From: JBLHGN01 sp047616325
GTDB lineage: Bacteria; Pseudomonadota; Gammaproteobacteria; Pseudomonadales; Cellvibrionaceae
Direction of reading: 5' to 3'
Assembly: GCA_047616325.1 (NCBI GenBank)
Contig: JBLHGN010000038.1
Location: forward strand, 1 to 18,944
Length of the DNA stretch: 18,944 bases
The notes below the pieces were generated by a model. It ran no database searches and was not told the origin of the DNA. It saw only the letters and a list, made by a program, of their open reading frames with translations. This document shows, one piece after another, positions 1 through 7,612 of the stretch; positions within the stretch are counted from its first letter, which is position 1, and every line of letters starts with the position of its first letter. A program made the position numbers and the translations under genes.

Positions 1-154
1 CTAAACACCCATTTGCCTCATATAAAAACGCATTCACCAGCATATAAGGGAGCAATTAATTTACGGTTCTATGTTTATTTATAGCTTATAAAGCGGTGTT
101 TTTCACAATATAGTAAAAAATTAAACGCGAACAGATAGAATTGCTCACTGTCAA
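1..154. other. Gene-free stretch downstream of rnhB
   Basis: No recognisable gene. On the minus strand, downstream of the rnhB stop, there is only a short imperfect inverted repeat (AATTG about 150-154, CAATT about 137-141) and then T-rich sequence, too weak to call a terminator. Two short plus-strand frames are open from the window edge and stop at 45 and 84. They could be the tail of a converging gene but carry no recognisable motif. dnaE, which often follows rnhB in gammaproteobacteria, does not begin here. Confidence 0.5.
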
Positions 155-793
155 TTAACTAATCAAAAGATTTCTAACGGGAGAGAAGCTGCGGCGATGA
201 ATGGGGCATGGACCGTGAACACGGAGGGCATTCAGGTGAACTTTTGTGGGATACCCTTTGTGCTGGGCAAACCCATAATCTGGGTAGCGTTTGTCGTATG
301 CGTCCATTTCTGCATCTCGCGCAACCTTCGCTATAATCGAAGCTGCACTTATTTCGGCAACTCTACTGTCTCCCATTACAACGGGCTCGGAGGAGTAATC
401 CCATTTTGGCAATTTATTACCATCGACATAAACATGTCCAGGCACCGCCGCCAAGCCCTCTACGGCACGTTTCATTGCCAGCAAACTGGCTTGTAGTATA
501 TTCAATTCATCGATCTCCGCCGGATTCGCACGCGCTATACACCAAGCCAGGGCATTTTGTTTGATCAAGCCACTTAAATAGAGGCGCTTTTTTTCCGATA
601 GCTTTTTTGAATCAGCCAAACCCTCAATTCCGTGGTCAGTACCAAGTATCACCGCTGCAGCCACCACGTCGCCTGCTAGAGGCCCACGCCCCACTTCATC
701 CACGCCTGCTATAGGTGCGCGACTTACATCGACAAAAAAAAGCTCGCCTTTAGCGCCAAGTGCGGATTTGCCTTTCAACGATTTAATTGCGCT
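155..793 (-). CDS. rnhB: Ribonuclease HII
   Basis: Cytosolic endonuclease that cleaves the RNA strand of RNA-DNA hybrids and starts removal of ribonucleotides misincorporated in DNA, using Mg or Mn. The diagnostic GVDEVGRGPLAG motif gives the catalytic Asp-Glu pair (D32/E33 from this start). The other two acidic residues are D124 in VDGN and D142 in GDSR. ISAASIIAKV and YGFAQHKGYPT are also typical of type 2 RNase H. I chose the GTG at 791-793: it overlaps the lpxB stop by 11 bases, has GGGA five bases upstream, and gives 212 residues, near the usual 200. An upstream in-frame ATG at 842-844 (229 residues, AGGA close before it) would overlap lpxB by 62 bases and remains possible. It is the last gene of the minus-strand cluster. 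Function is secure; the start is uncertain. Confidence 0.95.
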   Translation of the reverse strand, partial: SAIKSLKGKSALGAKGELFFVDVSRAPIAGVDEVGRGPLAGDVVAAAVILGTDHGIEGLADSKKLSEKKRLYLSGLIKQNALAWCIARANPAEIDELNILQASLLAMKRAVEGLAAVPGHVYVDGNKLPKWDYSSEPVVMGDSRVAEISAASIIAKVARDAEMDAYDKRYPDYGFAQHKGYPTKVHLNALRVHGPCPIHRRSFSPVRNLLIS

Positions 794-1976
794 CACATGT
801 TTCCCAGAGTTTGACAATTTCAGAGGCTGCCGACTCGCTGGCATTTTTCCTGAGTAAGCGATGAATGTCTAAAAAATCGTTTTGCAACTTACTGGCTCGT
901 TCTGGCGAGTCTAAATATTCCAGCACGGCCTCGCTCAATTTTTCGGCCCTTGCCTCGTTTTGTATAAATTCAGAAACCAGGAGTTTGTCGGCAAGAAGAT
1001 TGGGCAAACCAATGTACTTCGACTTCACCATGCGCGAGATTATCCAAAAGGACAGTTTCGCCATTCGATAGGCAATGACCATTGGGCGCTTGAGCAGCAT
1101 TGCCTCTAGGGTGGTGGTGCCCGAAGCCATCAATACCACATCAGCTGCCGCCATCACGTCGTGAGAGTCACGCAAACTGAGTCGCACAAACAGATCGTCA
1201 TAGTCTGTCAAAAGCTCGCTAAGCTCTTGTTGACGAGTAGCATTTACTGCGGGCACCAAAAACTTAAGTTCGGGGTAACGCACTTTACATAGACGAGCGG
1301 CTTGTAAAAAAATCTGCCCAAGTTTCTCCACTTCCGAACGCCGGCTACCCGGCAACAGCGCCACATATTGCCCATTGGGGTCCAGGTTTAGTCTGGATCG
1401 GGCGCTATTTTTAATATCATCCAGCGGGATATCGTCCGCCAGGGGATGGCCCACAAACGCAACGCTCACTCGATGATTTTCATAAAACTTCGTCTCAAAA
1501 GGAAACAACGTCAGCATCAAATCAACGGAGCGAGCAATACGCTTTAAGCGCCATTGGCGCCATGCCCATACTGAAGGGCTGACATAGTGAACGGTTAGCA
1601 CATGTTTACGGCGCAGCGACTCTTCAAGCGTCAAATTAAAATCGGGGGCATCAATGCCGATAAAAACATCTGGAGGGTTTTCCGTGAAGCGCTTACGCAA
1701 CTGAGATCGAATTGAAAGTAACTCTGGAAGTCGCTTTAGTGGTTCAACCAAACCCATTACTGCCAAACGTTCCATTGAAAAATGCGAGAGAAAGCCTTCA
1801 GCGATCATTCGCGGTCCGCCGATTCCTTCAAACTGGCAATTAGGGTAGTGTTTTTTGAGGGCCGCAATAAGCCCAGCGCCTAATATATCGCCGGACTCTT
1901 CGCCAACGACTAGTGCAATACGTGTCATCGGTGCTGGTTTCGGTACAGGCATGGGTGCGAATATAGATACTGGCAT
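783..1976 (-). CDS. lpxB: Lipid A disaccharide synthase
   Basis: Peripheral membrane glycosyltransferase (GT19 family) that joins UDP-2,3-diacylglucosamine and lipid X to make the tetra-acyl disaccharide of lipid A. Visible family motifs are GEESGDILGAGLI near the N-terminus, IGIDAPDFNL, YVSPSVWAWRQWR, LLPGSRRSEVEKL and the C-terminal nucleotide-binding stretch ASGTTTLEAMLLKRP followed by GLPNLLAD. Length is 397 residues against 382 in E. coli. The first ATG lies 8 bases after the lpxA stop, but no clear Shine-Dalgarno precedes it. It adds a proline-rich tail (MPVSIFAPMPVPKPAP) before MTRIALVVGEE, where the family normally starts, so the ATG at 1926-1928 is an alternative. It sits after lpxA and overlaps rnhB, as is usual. 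The enzyme call is secure. Confidence 0.96.
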   Translation of the reverse strand: MPVSIFAPMPVPKPAPMTRIALVVGEESGDILGAGLIAALKKHYPNCQFEGIGGPRMIAEGFLSHFSMERLAVMGLVEPLKRLPELLSIRSQLRKRFTENPPDVFIGIDAPDFNLTLEESLRRKHVLTVHYVSPSVWAWRQWRLKRIARSVDLMLTLFPFETKFYENHRVSVAFVGHPLADDIPLDDIKNSARSRLNLDPNGQYVALLPGSRRSEVEKLGQIFLQAARLCKVRYPELKFLVPAVNATRQQELSELLTDYDDLFVRLSLRDSHDVMAAADVVLMASGTTTLEAMLLKRPMVIAYRMAKLSFWIISRMVKSKYIGLPNLLADKLLVSEFIQNEARAEKLSEAVLEYLDSPERASKLQNDFLDIHRLLRKNASESAASEIVKLWETCERN

Positions 1977-1984
1977 CGCTGAGC

Positions 1985-2773
1985 TTAACGAACTATCCCG
2001 CGAGAGGAAGCTCGCAAAGACAGGATTAAAGTGAGGATTTCAGGGCAGTCATTTTTAGCATTCAGCTCGTCTATAGCCGACTCGAGGGTTAACCCTCGGC
2101 GGTAAATAGTTTTAAAAGCCTGCATCAGATTATTGAGTTGATCTTTACTATAACCGCGACGCTTTAAGCCTTCAATATTGATACTGCGCGCTGCAGCAGG
2201 TGCTCCAGCAACAATCACATACGCGGGTATATCTTTGCCCACTGCACTGCCCATGCCGGTAAAGCTGTGCTCGCCGATATGACAGTATTGATGCACCAAG
2301 GTATATCCGCTAAGTATGGCCCAGTCGCCAACAAGCACATGACCAGCTAAAGATGCGTTATTAACCAAAATACAGTGATTGCCAATAACACTATCGTGCC
2401 CCACGTGAACGTAGGCCATAAGCAAATTATCATCACCTATTATCGTTTCTGAGCGGTCTTGAACAGTGCCGCGATGAATGGTCACACCCTCACGGATAAC
2501 ATTGTTATTACCGATAACAAGGCGAGTTTCCTCTCCTTTGTATTTTAGGTCGGGCGTGTCTTCGCCAATCGAGGAAAACTGTAAAATAAGGTTATTTTCG
2601 CCTATAACCGTAGGCCCTTTGACTACGACATGGGAGGCTATTCGAGTGCCACCACCCACAACGACGCCTGGCCCCACAATTGACCAAGGTCCAATTTCTA
2701 CGCCATCACTAATGACAGCGCTAGGATCGACGATGGCACGGCTATCTATTTTGGTTTTAAGGGAATCCGTCAT
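1985..2773 (-). CDS. lpxA: UDP-N-acetylglucosamine O-acyltransferase
   Basis: First step of lipid A synthesis: transfers an (R)-3-hydroxyacyl chain from acyl carrier protein to the 3-OH of UDP-GlcNAc in the cytosol. The protein is a left-handed beta helix of hexapeptide repeats (about residues 12-190) with a helical C-terminal domain carrying NIEGLKRRG. The catalytic His lies in HVGHD (H126, equal to E. coli H125), and IHRGT and LVNNASLAGHV are conserved. Length is 262 residues, equal to E. coli. The ATG at 2771-2773 is chosen over an adjacent upstream TTG because AGAG lies 7 bases before it. Position 174, aligned to the E. coli acyl-length residue G173, is Met, suggesting a preference for a 10-carbon acyl chain as in P. 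aeruginosa (inference). It lies between fabZ and lpxB in the standard order. Confidence 0.96.
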   Translation of the reverse strand: MTDSLKTKIDSRAIVDPSAVISDGVEIGPWSIVGPGVVVGGGTRIASHVVVKGPTVIGENNLILQFSSIGEDTPDLKYKGEETRLVIGNNNVIREGVTIHRGTVQDRSETIIGDDNLLMAYVHVGHDSVIGNHCILVNNASLAGHVLVGDWAILSGYTLVHQYCHIGEHSFTGMGSAVGKDIPAYVIVAGAPAAARSINIEGLKRRGYSKDQLNNLMQAFKTIYRRGLTLESAIDELNAKNDCPEILTLILSLRASSRGIVR

Positions 2774-2790
2774 CAATTCGCTCTGAGTTA

Positions 2791-2819
2791 TACGCTTAAT
2801 TTACGCTTAATTTACGCTT
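2791..2819. repeat. 11-bp tandem repeat over the fabZ stop
   Basis: Period-11 direct repeat with unit TACGCTTAATT, about 2.6 copies, spanning the last codons of fabZ and the fabZ-lpxA spacer. On the minus strand it supplies the fabZ TAA (2807-2809) and a second in-frame TAA two codons further on (2801-2803). Confidence 0.8.
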
Positions 2820-3247
2820 CTATCGGCACACATAATTGTAGCAGCAGTCACCAGCTGTCCATCGACTTTGGCTTCGCAACCGAATTTCCAAATACCGCGT
2901 TTTTCAGTAATGATTTTTGCTTCAATGTACACTTGATCTCCTGGTACAACCTGACGTTTAAAACGCACATTGTCGATGCCGGCAAATAGGTAAATAGAGC
3001 CATCGTCTGGGGTTTTGTCCATGGTTTTAAAACCAAGAACACCACAAGCTTGAGCCATTGCCTCGATCAACATTACACCTGGGAAGACCGGAAAGTGGGG
3101 GAAATGACCTTGAAACACCTCTTCGTTAATTGTAATATTTTTATAAGCGAGAATACGCTTACCTTCTTCCAACTCTACCACTCTGTCGATTAGCAGAAAG
3201 GGGTATCGGTGAGGAAGGTATTTGCGAATTTCAAGAATGTCCATCAT
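2807..3247 (-). CDS. fabZ: 3-hydroxyacyl-ACP dehydratase FabZ
   Basis: Cytosolic hot-dog-fold dehydratase of fatty-acid elongation: removes water from (R)-3-hydroxyacyl-ACP to give trans-2-enoyl-ACP. It competes with LpxA and LpxD for the same 3-hydroxyacyl-ACP pool, which explains its place among the lpx genes. LPHRYPFLLIDRV opens the domain. The catalytic pair is H48 in FQGHFP and E62 in LIEAMAQ, with the family's 14-residue spacing. YLFAGIDNVRFKRQVVPGD is typical of FabZ rather than FabA. Length is 146 residues from the first of two tandem ATGs (3245-3247). The frame extends five codons upstream to a TTG, but conserved sequence begins after the ATGs and a GGGG lies about 9 bases upstream. 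Secure call; start accurate to one or a few codons. Confidence 0.95.
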   Translation of the reverse strand: MMDILEIRKYLPHRYPFLLIDRVVELEEGKRILAYKNITINEEVFQGHFPHFPVFPGVMLIEAMAQACGVLGFKTMDKTPDDGSIYLFAGIDNVRFKRQVVPGDQVYIEAKIITEKRGIWKFGCEAKVDGQLVTAATIMCADRSVN

Positions 3248-3358
3248 AGGTATGTGCCCCAAAAAATCTAAAATAATTATTCAGTCATTTTCAAATAATT
3301 GTGCAGCACTTACGGCCAACAAAATCATTTATGAATTAATGCGCGCTCGATGATCGCG

Positions 3359-4393
3359 CTATTTGTTGTTTTTTTCTAAGCGCTTAAGTCTACTGACAAT
3401 GTCGTCAAGCTGTGAAAATCTGACGACGGCCTTACGCCATTTCTTTACGTCGAGCTGAGGCATACCAGATGCGAACTGTCCAGATTCGGCATTGCTTTTT
3501 GTAACAATCGTGCCACCGTTAAAATGTGAGTTATCGGCAATATGAATATGTCCATTCACTAAAACCCCACCGCCAAAGGTGCAGCTGCTACCGATTACAG
3601 TACTTCCAGCAATACCTACACAACCAGCGATAGCAGAGTTTTCACCTATTTCAACATTATGGGCGATGTGTACTTGGTTATCGATAATCACACCATCGCC
3701 GATTACCGTGTTTCTTAAAGCTCCACGATCAATGGTTGTACCGGAGCCAATTTCGACGTGATCACCAATTAACACACCACCAATTTGGTGAATTTTTTTC
3801 CATCTGTATTTAGTGGCGTTTGACTTGTCTGGCGCAAAGCCAAACCCATCCGAACCTATTACGGTAGCACTGTGAATAATAGCGTGTTTACCGATGTTAA
3901 CGTTGTGGTAAATAGACACATTGGCGTGCACGAGGGAGCCTTCACCTATTGTAGAGTAGTCGCCTATAACCACCCCAGGGTAGATCTCACACGCGTCGCC
4001 AACATTGACGTACTCACCGACACAGCAATGAGCCCCAATTGAGGCTGAGGCTGATATCTTGGCCGTGCTCGCGATGACCGCAGTTGGGTGAACACTGGGC
4101 CGTTGACGCTTGCGCGGATCAAATACTGAACTCAATGTAGCATAGGCCAAATAGGGGTCATCTACGATTAAGGCATTGCCGGCGAATTTTTCAGCACTTT
4201 CTTCGCGTAGAATAACCGCAAGCGCTTTTGTCGAAGACAAAAACTGCTCATGGCTAGACGATGACAGGAAGGTAATATCACTTTGGCCGGCATCGGCAAG
4301 CGAGGCAATACCCTGTACCGGTGCCAGAGAATCGCCGATTAGTTGAGCATGCAACAATGCTGCTAGCTCACCCAATGTTACAGTAACTGGCAT
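3359..4393 (-). CDS. lpxD: UDP-3-O-acylglucosamine N-acyltransferase
   Basis: Third step of lipid A synthesis: adds a 3-hydroxyacyl chain from ACP to the free 2-amino group of UDP-3-O-acyl-glucosamine. The N-terminal uridine-binding domain (about 1-100, with ITFLS and the ALIVDDPYLAYA stretch) is followed by a hexapeptide-repeat left-handed beta helix (about 100-290) and a C-terminal helix (KWRKAVVRFSQLDDIVSRL). GSDGFGFAPD and IDRGAL are LpxD signatures. The catalytic His is H245 in HIAHN, and H282 in VNGH matches the second conserved His. Length is 344 residues (E. coli 341). ATG start with AAGG 8 bases upstream, overlapping the skp end; the spacer to the skp stop is 10 bases. A 111-base AT-rich gap separates it from fabZ. 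Confidence 0.96.
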   Translation of the reverse strand: MPVTVTLGELAALLHAQLIGDSLAPVQGIASLADAGQSDITFLSSSSHEQFLSSTKALAVILREESAEKFAGNALIVDDPYLAYATLSSVFDPRKRQRPSVHPTAVIASTAKISASASIGAHCCVGEYVNVGDACEIYPGVVIGDYSTIGEGSLVHANVSIYHNVNIGKHAIIHSATVIGSDGFGFAPDKSNATKYRWKKIHQIGGVLIGDHVEIGSGTTIDRGALRNTVIGDGVIIDNQVHIAHNVEIGENSAIAGCVGIAGSTVIGSSCTFGGGVLVNGHIHIADNSHFNGGTIVTKSNAESGQFASGMPQLDVKKWRKAVVRFSQLDDIVSRLKRLEKNNK

Positions 4394-4403
4394 TCCCGAA
4401 ACC

Positions 4404-4907
4404 TTATTTGGTCTTATCTATCGCTTGTACAATTTTGTCGGTTATGTCCACAGACGGAACTGAAAAGTAGCCGGCCTGCTTGCGCAATACCATATCAATC
4501 CCCTCGGCTTTAACAGTAGCGTCTAACGCCGCTTCCAATTTTGGTTGTACCAACTGACTGACACCCTTCATTAAAGTTGCCTGTTCAGATTGCAGCTTTT
4601 GAACGGCCAGTTTGTAGTCAGCCTGAATATACTCCACTTTTTTAGTGTACTCGGCACCCTCTTCAGCGCTCCAAGTCATACTTTTAACACTTGCCTCTTT
4701 GCTCAACGCGGCAAGATCGGCCTTTAAACTTTCGGCCTGAGCTTTTACTTGAGCATAGCCTGGCTTTGCGTTCAGTTCCGCGACTTTATCTTGGAAAAGT
4801 TTAGTTTTAAAAATTGCCTCTTCGTGATCGAATACCACAATTTTACCCGCTAGGGACAACTGACTTAGTAGAAGTAACACAGCCGCAATAAAAATTTTGT
4901 TAAACAT
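4404..4907 (-). CDS. skp: Periplasmic chaperone Skp/OmpH
   Basis: OmpH/Skp-family chaperone. In E. coli a trimer holds unfolded outer-membrane proteins in the periplasm before delivery to the BAM complex. The protein has a signal peptide (about 1-20, hydrophobic core AAVLLLLSQLSLA, cleavage after LA-G), a short beta region (KIVVFDHEEAIF), a long charged helical section (about 40-130) consistent with the coiled-coil tentacles, and a C-terminal strand near VDITDKIVQAID. Length is 167 residues against 161 in E. coli. ATG start with a good GGAG 8 bases upstream. It lies 29 bases after bamA, the standard partner. Family assignment rests on length, signal peptide, helical pattern and context more than on strict motifs. 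Confidence 0.9.
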   Translation of the reverse strand: MFNKIFIAAVLLLLSQLSLAGKIVVFDHEEAIFKTKLFQDKVAELNAKPGYAQVKAQAESLKADLAALSKEASVKSMTWSAEEGAEYTKKVEYIQADYKLAVQKLQSEQATLMKGVSQLVQPKLEAALDATVKAEGIDMVLRKQAGYFSVPSVDITDKIVQAIDKTK

Positions 4908-4936
4908 TAATCATTCTCCAGTTAAAAATATTAAAA

Positions 4937-7612
4937 TTAAAATCCTGCGCCAAAAGAAAACTGAAAGCCCTTGGCTTGGTCAAAGGCCTCTCTTTTTAAT
5001 GGCTGGGCGTAACTAAACGTCAACGGTCCGAAGCCCGACAACCATTTGAATCCAATGCCCACCGATGATCTGAGTTCATTGAGATCAACGCCGAAGCAGT
5101 TTAATTGATCGTCTCTACAATAGGTGGAAAACACATTGCCAGCGTCATAAAACGCCAACAACTGCATAGAGCGGGTATCTTTGGCAAAAGGGATCGGCAA
5201 CAGCAATTCGGCACTGAATTCCATCAACACATTGCCGCCGTTGGGGCGGATGCGCTGCTGCAGCGACTGAGAAACCAGCTTGCCAGTTTCGCAACCAGAG
5301 AAAGCTCCAGAACCCGGATCTTCACAAAGCACATAAGAACGCCCGGTGACTTCGTTATTGATAAAGCGTTCATCGAGAAAGATGAACCCATCATTATTTA
5401 CATCCTGGGCACCGTTTATTGCAGTTACGTATGTACGAGCTGCAACGTCCAAGGGACCCAAGGTATACGGTTCGTATCCACGAATAGAACCGATACCACC
5501 GGAACGGAAATTTTCAAAAAAAGGCAGCACATCCATTTCGCCGTAGCCGTCGCCGTAGCCAAGTTTGGTTCTTAGGCGCAAGGTTGTGTTGGAAGTGATC
5601 GGCTTAAACATCTGGGCATCAAACACCAACTTATAATATTGCAAATCGCTACCGGGGGCCGTCGTTTCCAAACTCAGCGTTTGCTTGTTTCCGCGGGTTG
5701 CCAAAATCCCTCGATTGAGCGTGCTTCTGTTCCACGTCATACTGAGGGAAGCGCTGTTAAATTCAGTGCCGTATTTGTCTACGAAGCCCGGTTCGTTGTC
5801 TATTATCACATCGTCGGTAATAGCAAACGTTTCGGCGGAGTATTCCTGGGGAACACCGCCCACGGTAGGTAGGCTGAACTGGCCTCCCGCGTTTCGTAGT
5901 TCATATTCCGACTGTGTGATATAAGAAAAGTCGTTTGACTCCGCCCCGAAAAAGTATGGCGAGCGGCGGATCTGCTGGGTAGCCAAAGATCCAATTTTGA
6001 GTTCTTGATTGGTAAAGCCTACACCAAAGCTCAAATAGGAAATTTCTGAAATTGGGTAGCCAAAGTTCACACTAAGGCCAGCGGCATCGGTCGAGTACGG
6101 CGCTGCAAATGTTGCGTTGCCGTAATCTGTCGACCTAAAAAAGGCACTGAAACCGCGACTGACGCCATCGGGGGTAAAATAGGGATCGTTATAATTTAAA
6201 CTGTATGAATTTTGAAAGCGGTTGTGATTGATGCTGAACTGCACCTGCTTGCCGGTGCCCAACCAGTTGTTTTCAGAAACACTCATTCCCAAGTTTAAGT
6301 CGTAGGCTTCAGAGTAGCCGACACTTGCTTGAATGCTGCCCGAGGGCTGCTCTTCCACATCATATTTAACGTCGATTAAGTCGTCGTAGCCAGGTACATC
6401 TTCCGTTTCGACCGTCACTCCCTTGAAATGCCCCAGTCTCTCCAATCGTATTTTGGAGTTCTCGATACTTGAATCAGACGCGGACGCCCCTTCTAGTTGA
6501 CGCATCTCCCTGCGCAGCACCTCGTCGCTGGTTTTTGTATTGCCACTAAACTCTATGCGACGAACATATACCCGCTTGCCTGGGTCCACAAAAAAGGTAA
6601 TCTCAACCGTATTATCTTGCTGGTTTTTCTTCGGAATTCCCTCCACCGAGGCATTGGTATAGCCGGCATTGCCCAATAGAGTAGTTATGTATTCTGAGGT
6701 GCCTTTCATGCGCGCCTGCGAAAAGGTATTACCAACTTTAAGCAAAAACAGACGTTTTACCACGGCTTCAGACATAATAGGATCACCTGCCAAGTCGACC
6801 TTACTGACGGTATATTTCTCGCCCTCTGACAAATTCAAAGTAATAAATACAGCCTTTTTATCTGCACTTATAGATACTTGAGTAGAGGTAATTGTAAAGT
6901 CGAGGTAGCCTCGATCGAGGTAAAAGGACTCTAGCGTTTCGATATCGCCGGTAAGTTTTTCGCGGGCGTATTTGTCCTTGCTTGAGAATAAGGTATACCA
7001 CTTGCCGGGGGCAAGTTCAAAGAGGTCAAGCAATTGTTTGTCGGAATAGATTTCGTTGCCGACATAATTAAGGTGCCTAATTTTGGCAGCACTGCCCTCC
7101 TCCACGTCCATATTAATATTAACAAGACTGTTGGGAAGTTCTTCTACTTCCACATCCACCGACGCTCCATAGCGCGCCTGTGAAATGTATTGGCGCTCGA
7201 GCTCGCGAGTAATGCCTTGCAGGGTATGACGCTGCAAAATTTCGCCTTCGGACAAGCCATTGTCCGTCATAATTTCCATTAACTGTTCGGTTTTGATGGC
7301 TTTGTTACCGTCAATTTTGATGGATTTTATAGCCGGTCTCTCTTTTAGAATAACGATAAAAACATCGCCGTCGCGGGCCACCTGCACATTGGTAAAAAAA
7401 CCTGTGGCAAACAACGATCTAATAACACCTCGAATATCTTCGCTGTCGACCACATCGCCAACACGTACAGGCATGGCGGCGAAGACGGGGCTAGCAGAGA
7501 CTCTCTGCAAACCCTCCAGGCGAATATCCGAGATTTCAAAACTTTCGGCGAGCGCAGTTGTTGCAGCAAAAGCCAATACCAGAACGGCAAACAGTCGATT
7601 AATACTTTGCAA
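4937..7612 (-). CDS. bamA: Outer-membrane assembly factor BamA
   Basis: Omp85-family core of the BAM complex, which folds and inserts beta-barrel proteins into the outer membrane. A signal peptide (1-22, ending ALA-E) precedes five POTRA domains (about 24-422, starting FEISDIRLEGLQRVSA) and a 16-strand barrel (about 425-891). The lid-lock motif is IRGYEP (R711) in loop 6, and the protein ends in aromatic Phe, as outer-membrane barrels do. Length is 891 residues against 810 in E. coli; the excess is mostly in surface loops. Loop 6 carries a canonical EF-hand-like loop (residues 737-748) and a Cys pair (C763, C774). The start is TTG: the minus strand has no ATG or GTG between the upstream in-frame stop (7637-7639) and the signal peptide, and no strong Shine-Dalgarno. 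Flanked by rseP and skp as usual. Confidence 0.96.
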   Translation of the reverse strand: MQSINRLFAVLVLAFAATTALAESFEISDIRLEGLQRVSASPVFAAMPVRVGDVVDSEDIRGVIRSLFATGFFTNVQVARDGDVFIVILKERPAIKSIKIDGNKAIKTEQLMEIMTDNGLSEGEILQRHTLQGITRELERQYISQARYGASVDVEVEELPNSLVNINMDVEEGSAAKIRHLNYVGNEIYSDKQLLDLFELAPGKWYTLFSSKDKYAREKLTGDIETLESFYLDRGYLDFTITSTQVSISADKKAVFITLNLSEGEKYTVSKVDLAGDPIMSEAVVKRLFLLKVGNTFSQARMKGTSEYITTLLGNAGYTNASVEGIPKKNQQDNTVEITFFVDPGKRVYVRRIEFSGNTKTSDEVLRREMRQLEGASASDSSIENSKIRLERLGHFKGVTVETEDVPGYDDLIDVKYDVEEQPSGSIQASVGYSEAYDLNLGMSVSENNWLGTGKQVQFSINHNRFQNSYSLNYNDPYFTPDGVSRGFSAFFRSTDYGNATFAAPYSTDAAGLSVNFGYPISEISYLSFGVGFTNQELKIGSLATQQIRRSPYFFGAESNDFSYITQSEYELRNAGGQFSLPTVGGVPQEYSAETFAITDDVIIDNEPGFVDKYGTEFNSASLSMTWNRSTLNRGILATRGNKQTLSLETTAPGSDLQYYKLVFDAQMFKPITSNTTLRLRTKLGYGDGYGEMDVLPFFENFRSGGIGSIRGYEPYTLGPLDVAARTYVTAINGAQDVNNDGFIFLDERFINNEVTGRSYVLCEDPGSGAFSGCETGKLVSQSLQQRIRPNGGNVLMEFSAELLLPIPFAKDTRSMQLLAFYDAGNVFSTYCRDDQLNCFGVDLNELRSSVGIGFKWLSGFGPLTFSYAQPLKREAFDQAKGFQFSFGAGF

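Noticed and set aside
1..84. Plus-strand partial frames and a minus-strand ATG at 41-43 open at the window edge
   Set aside because: Fewer than 28 codons each, no motif and no ribosome-binding site; they cannot be told from chance without the flanking sequence.
137..154. Inverted repeat after rnhB as a terminator
   Set aside because: Only five A/T-rich pairs, and the T-rich stretch is about 15 bases further on, too far for an intrinsic terminator.
197..496. 99-codon plus-strand frame opposite rnhB
   Set aside because: Antisense to conserved RNase HII codons, with no recognisable motif; a shadow frame.
5105..5575. 156-codon plus-strand frame opposite bamA
   Set aside because: Antisense to the conserved BamA barrel; composition follows the complement of BamA codons.
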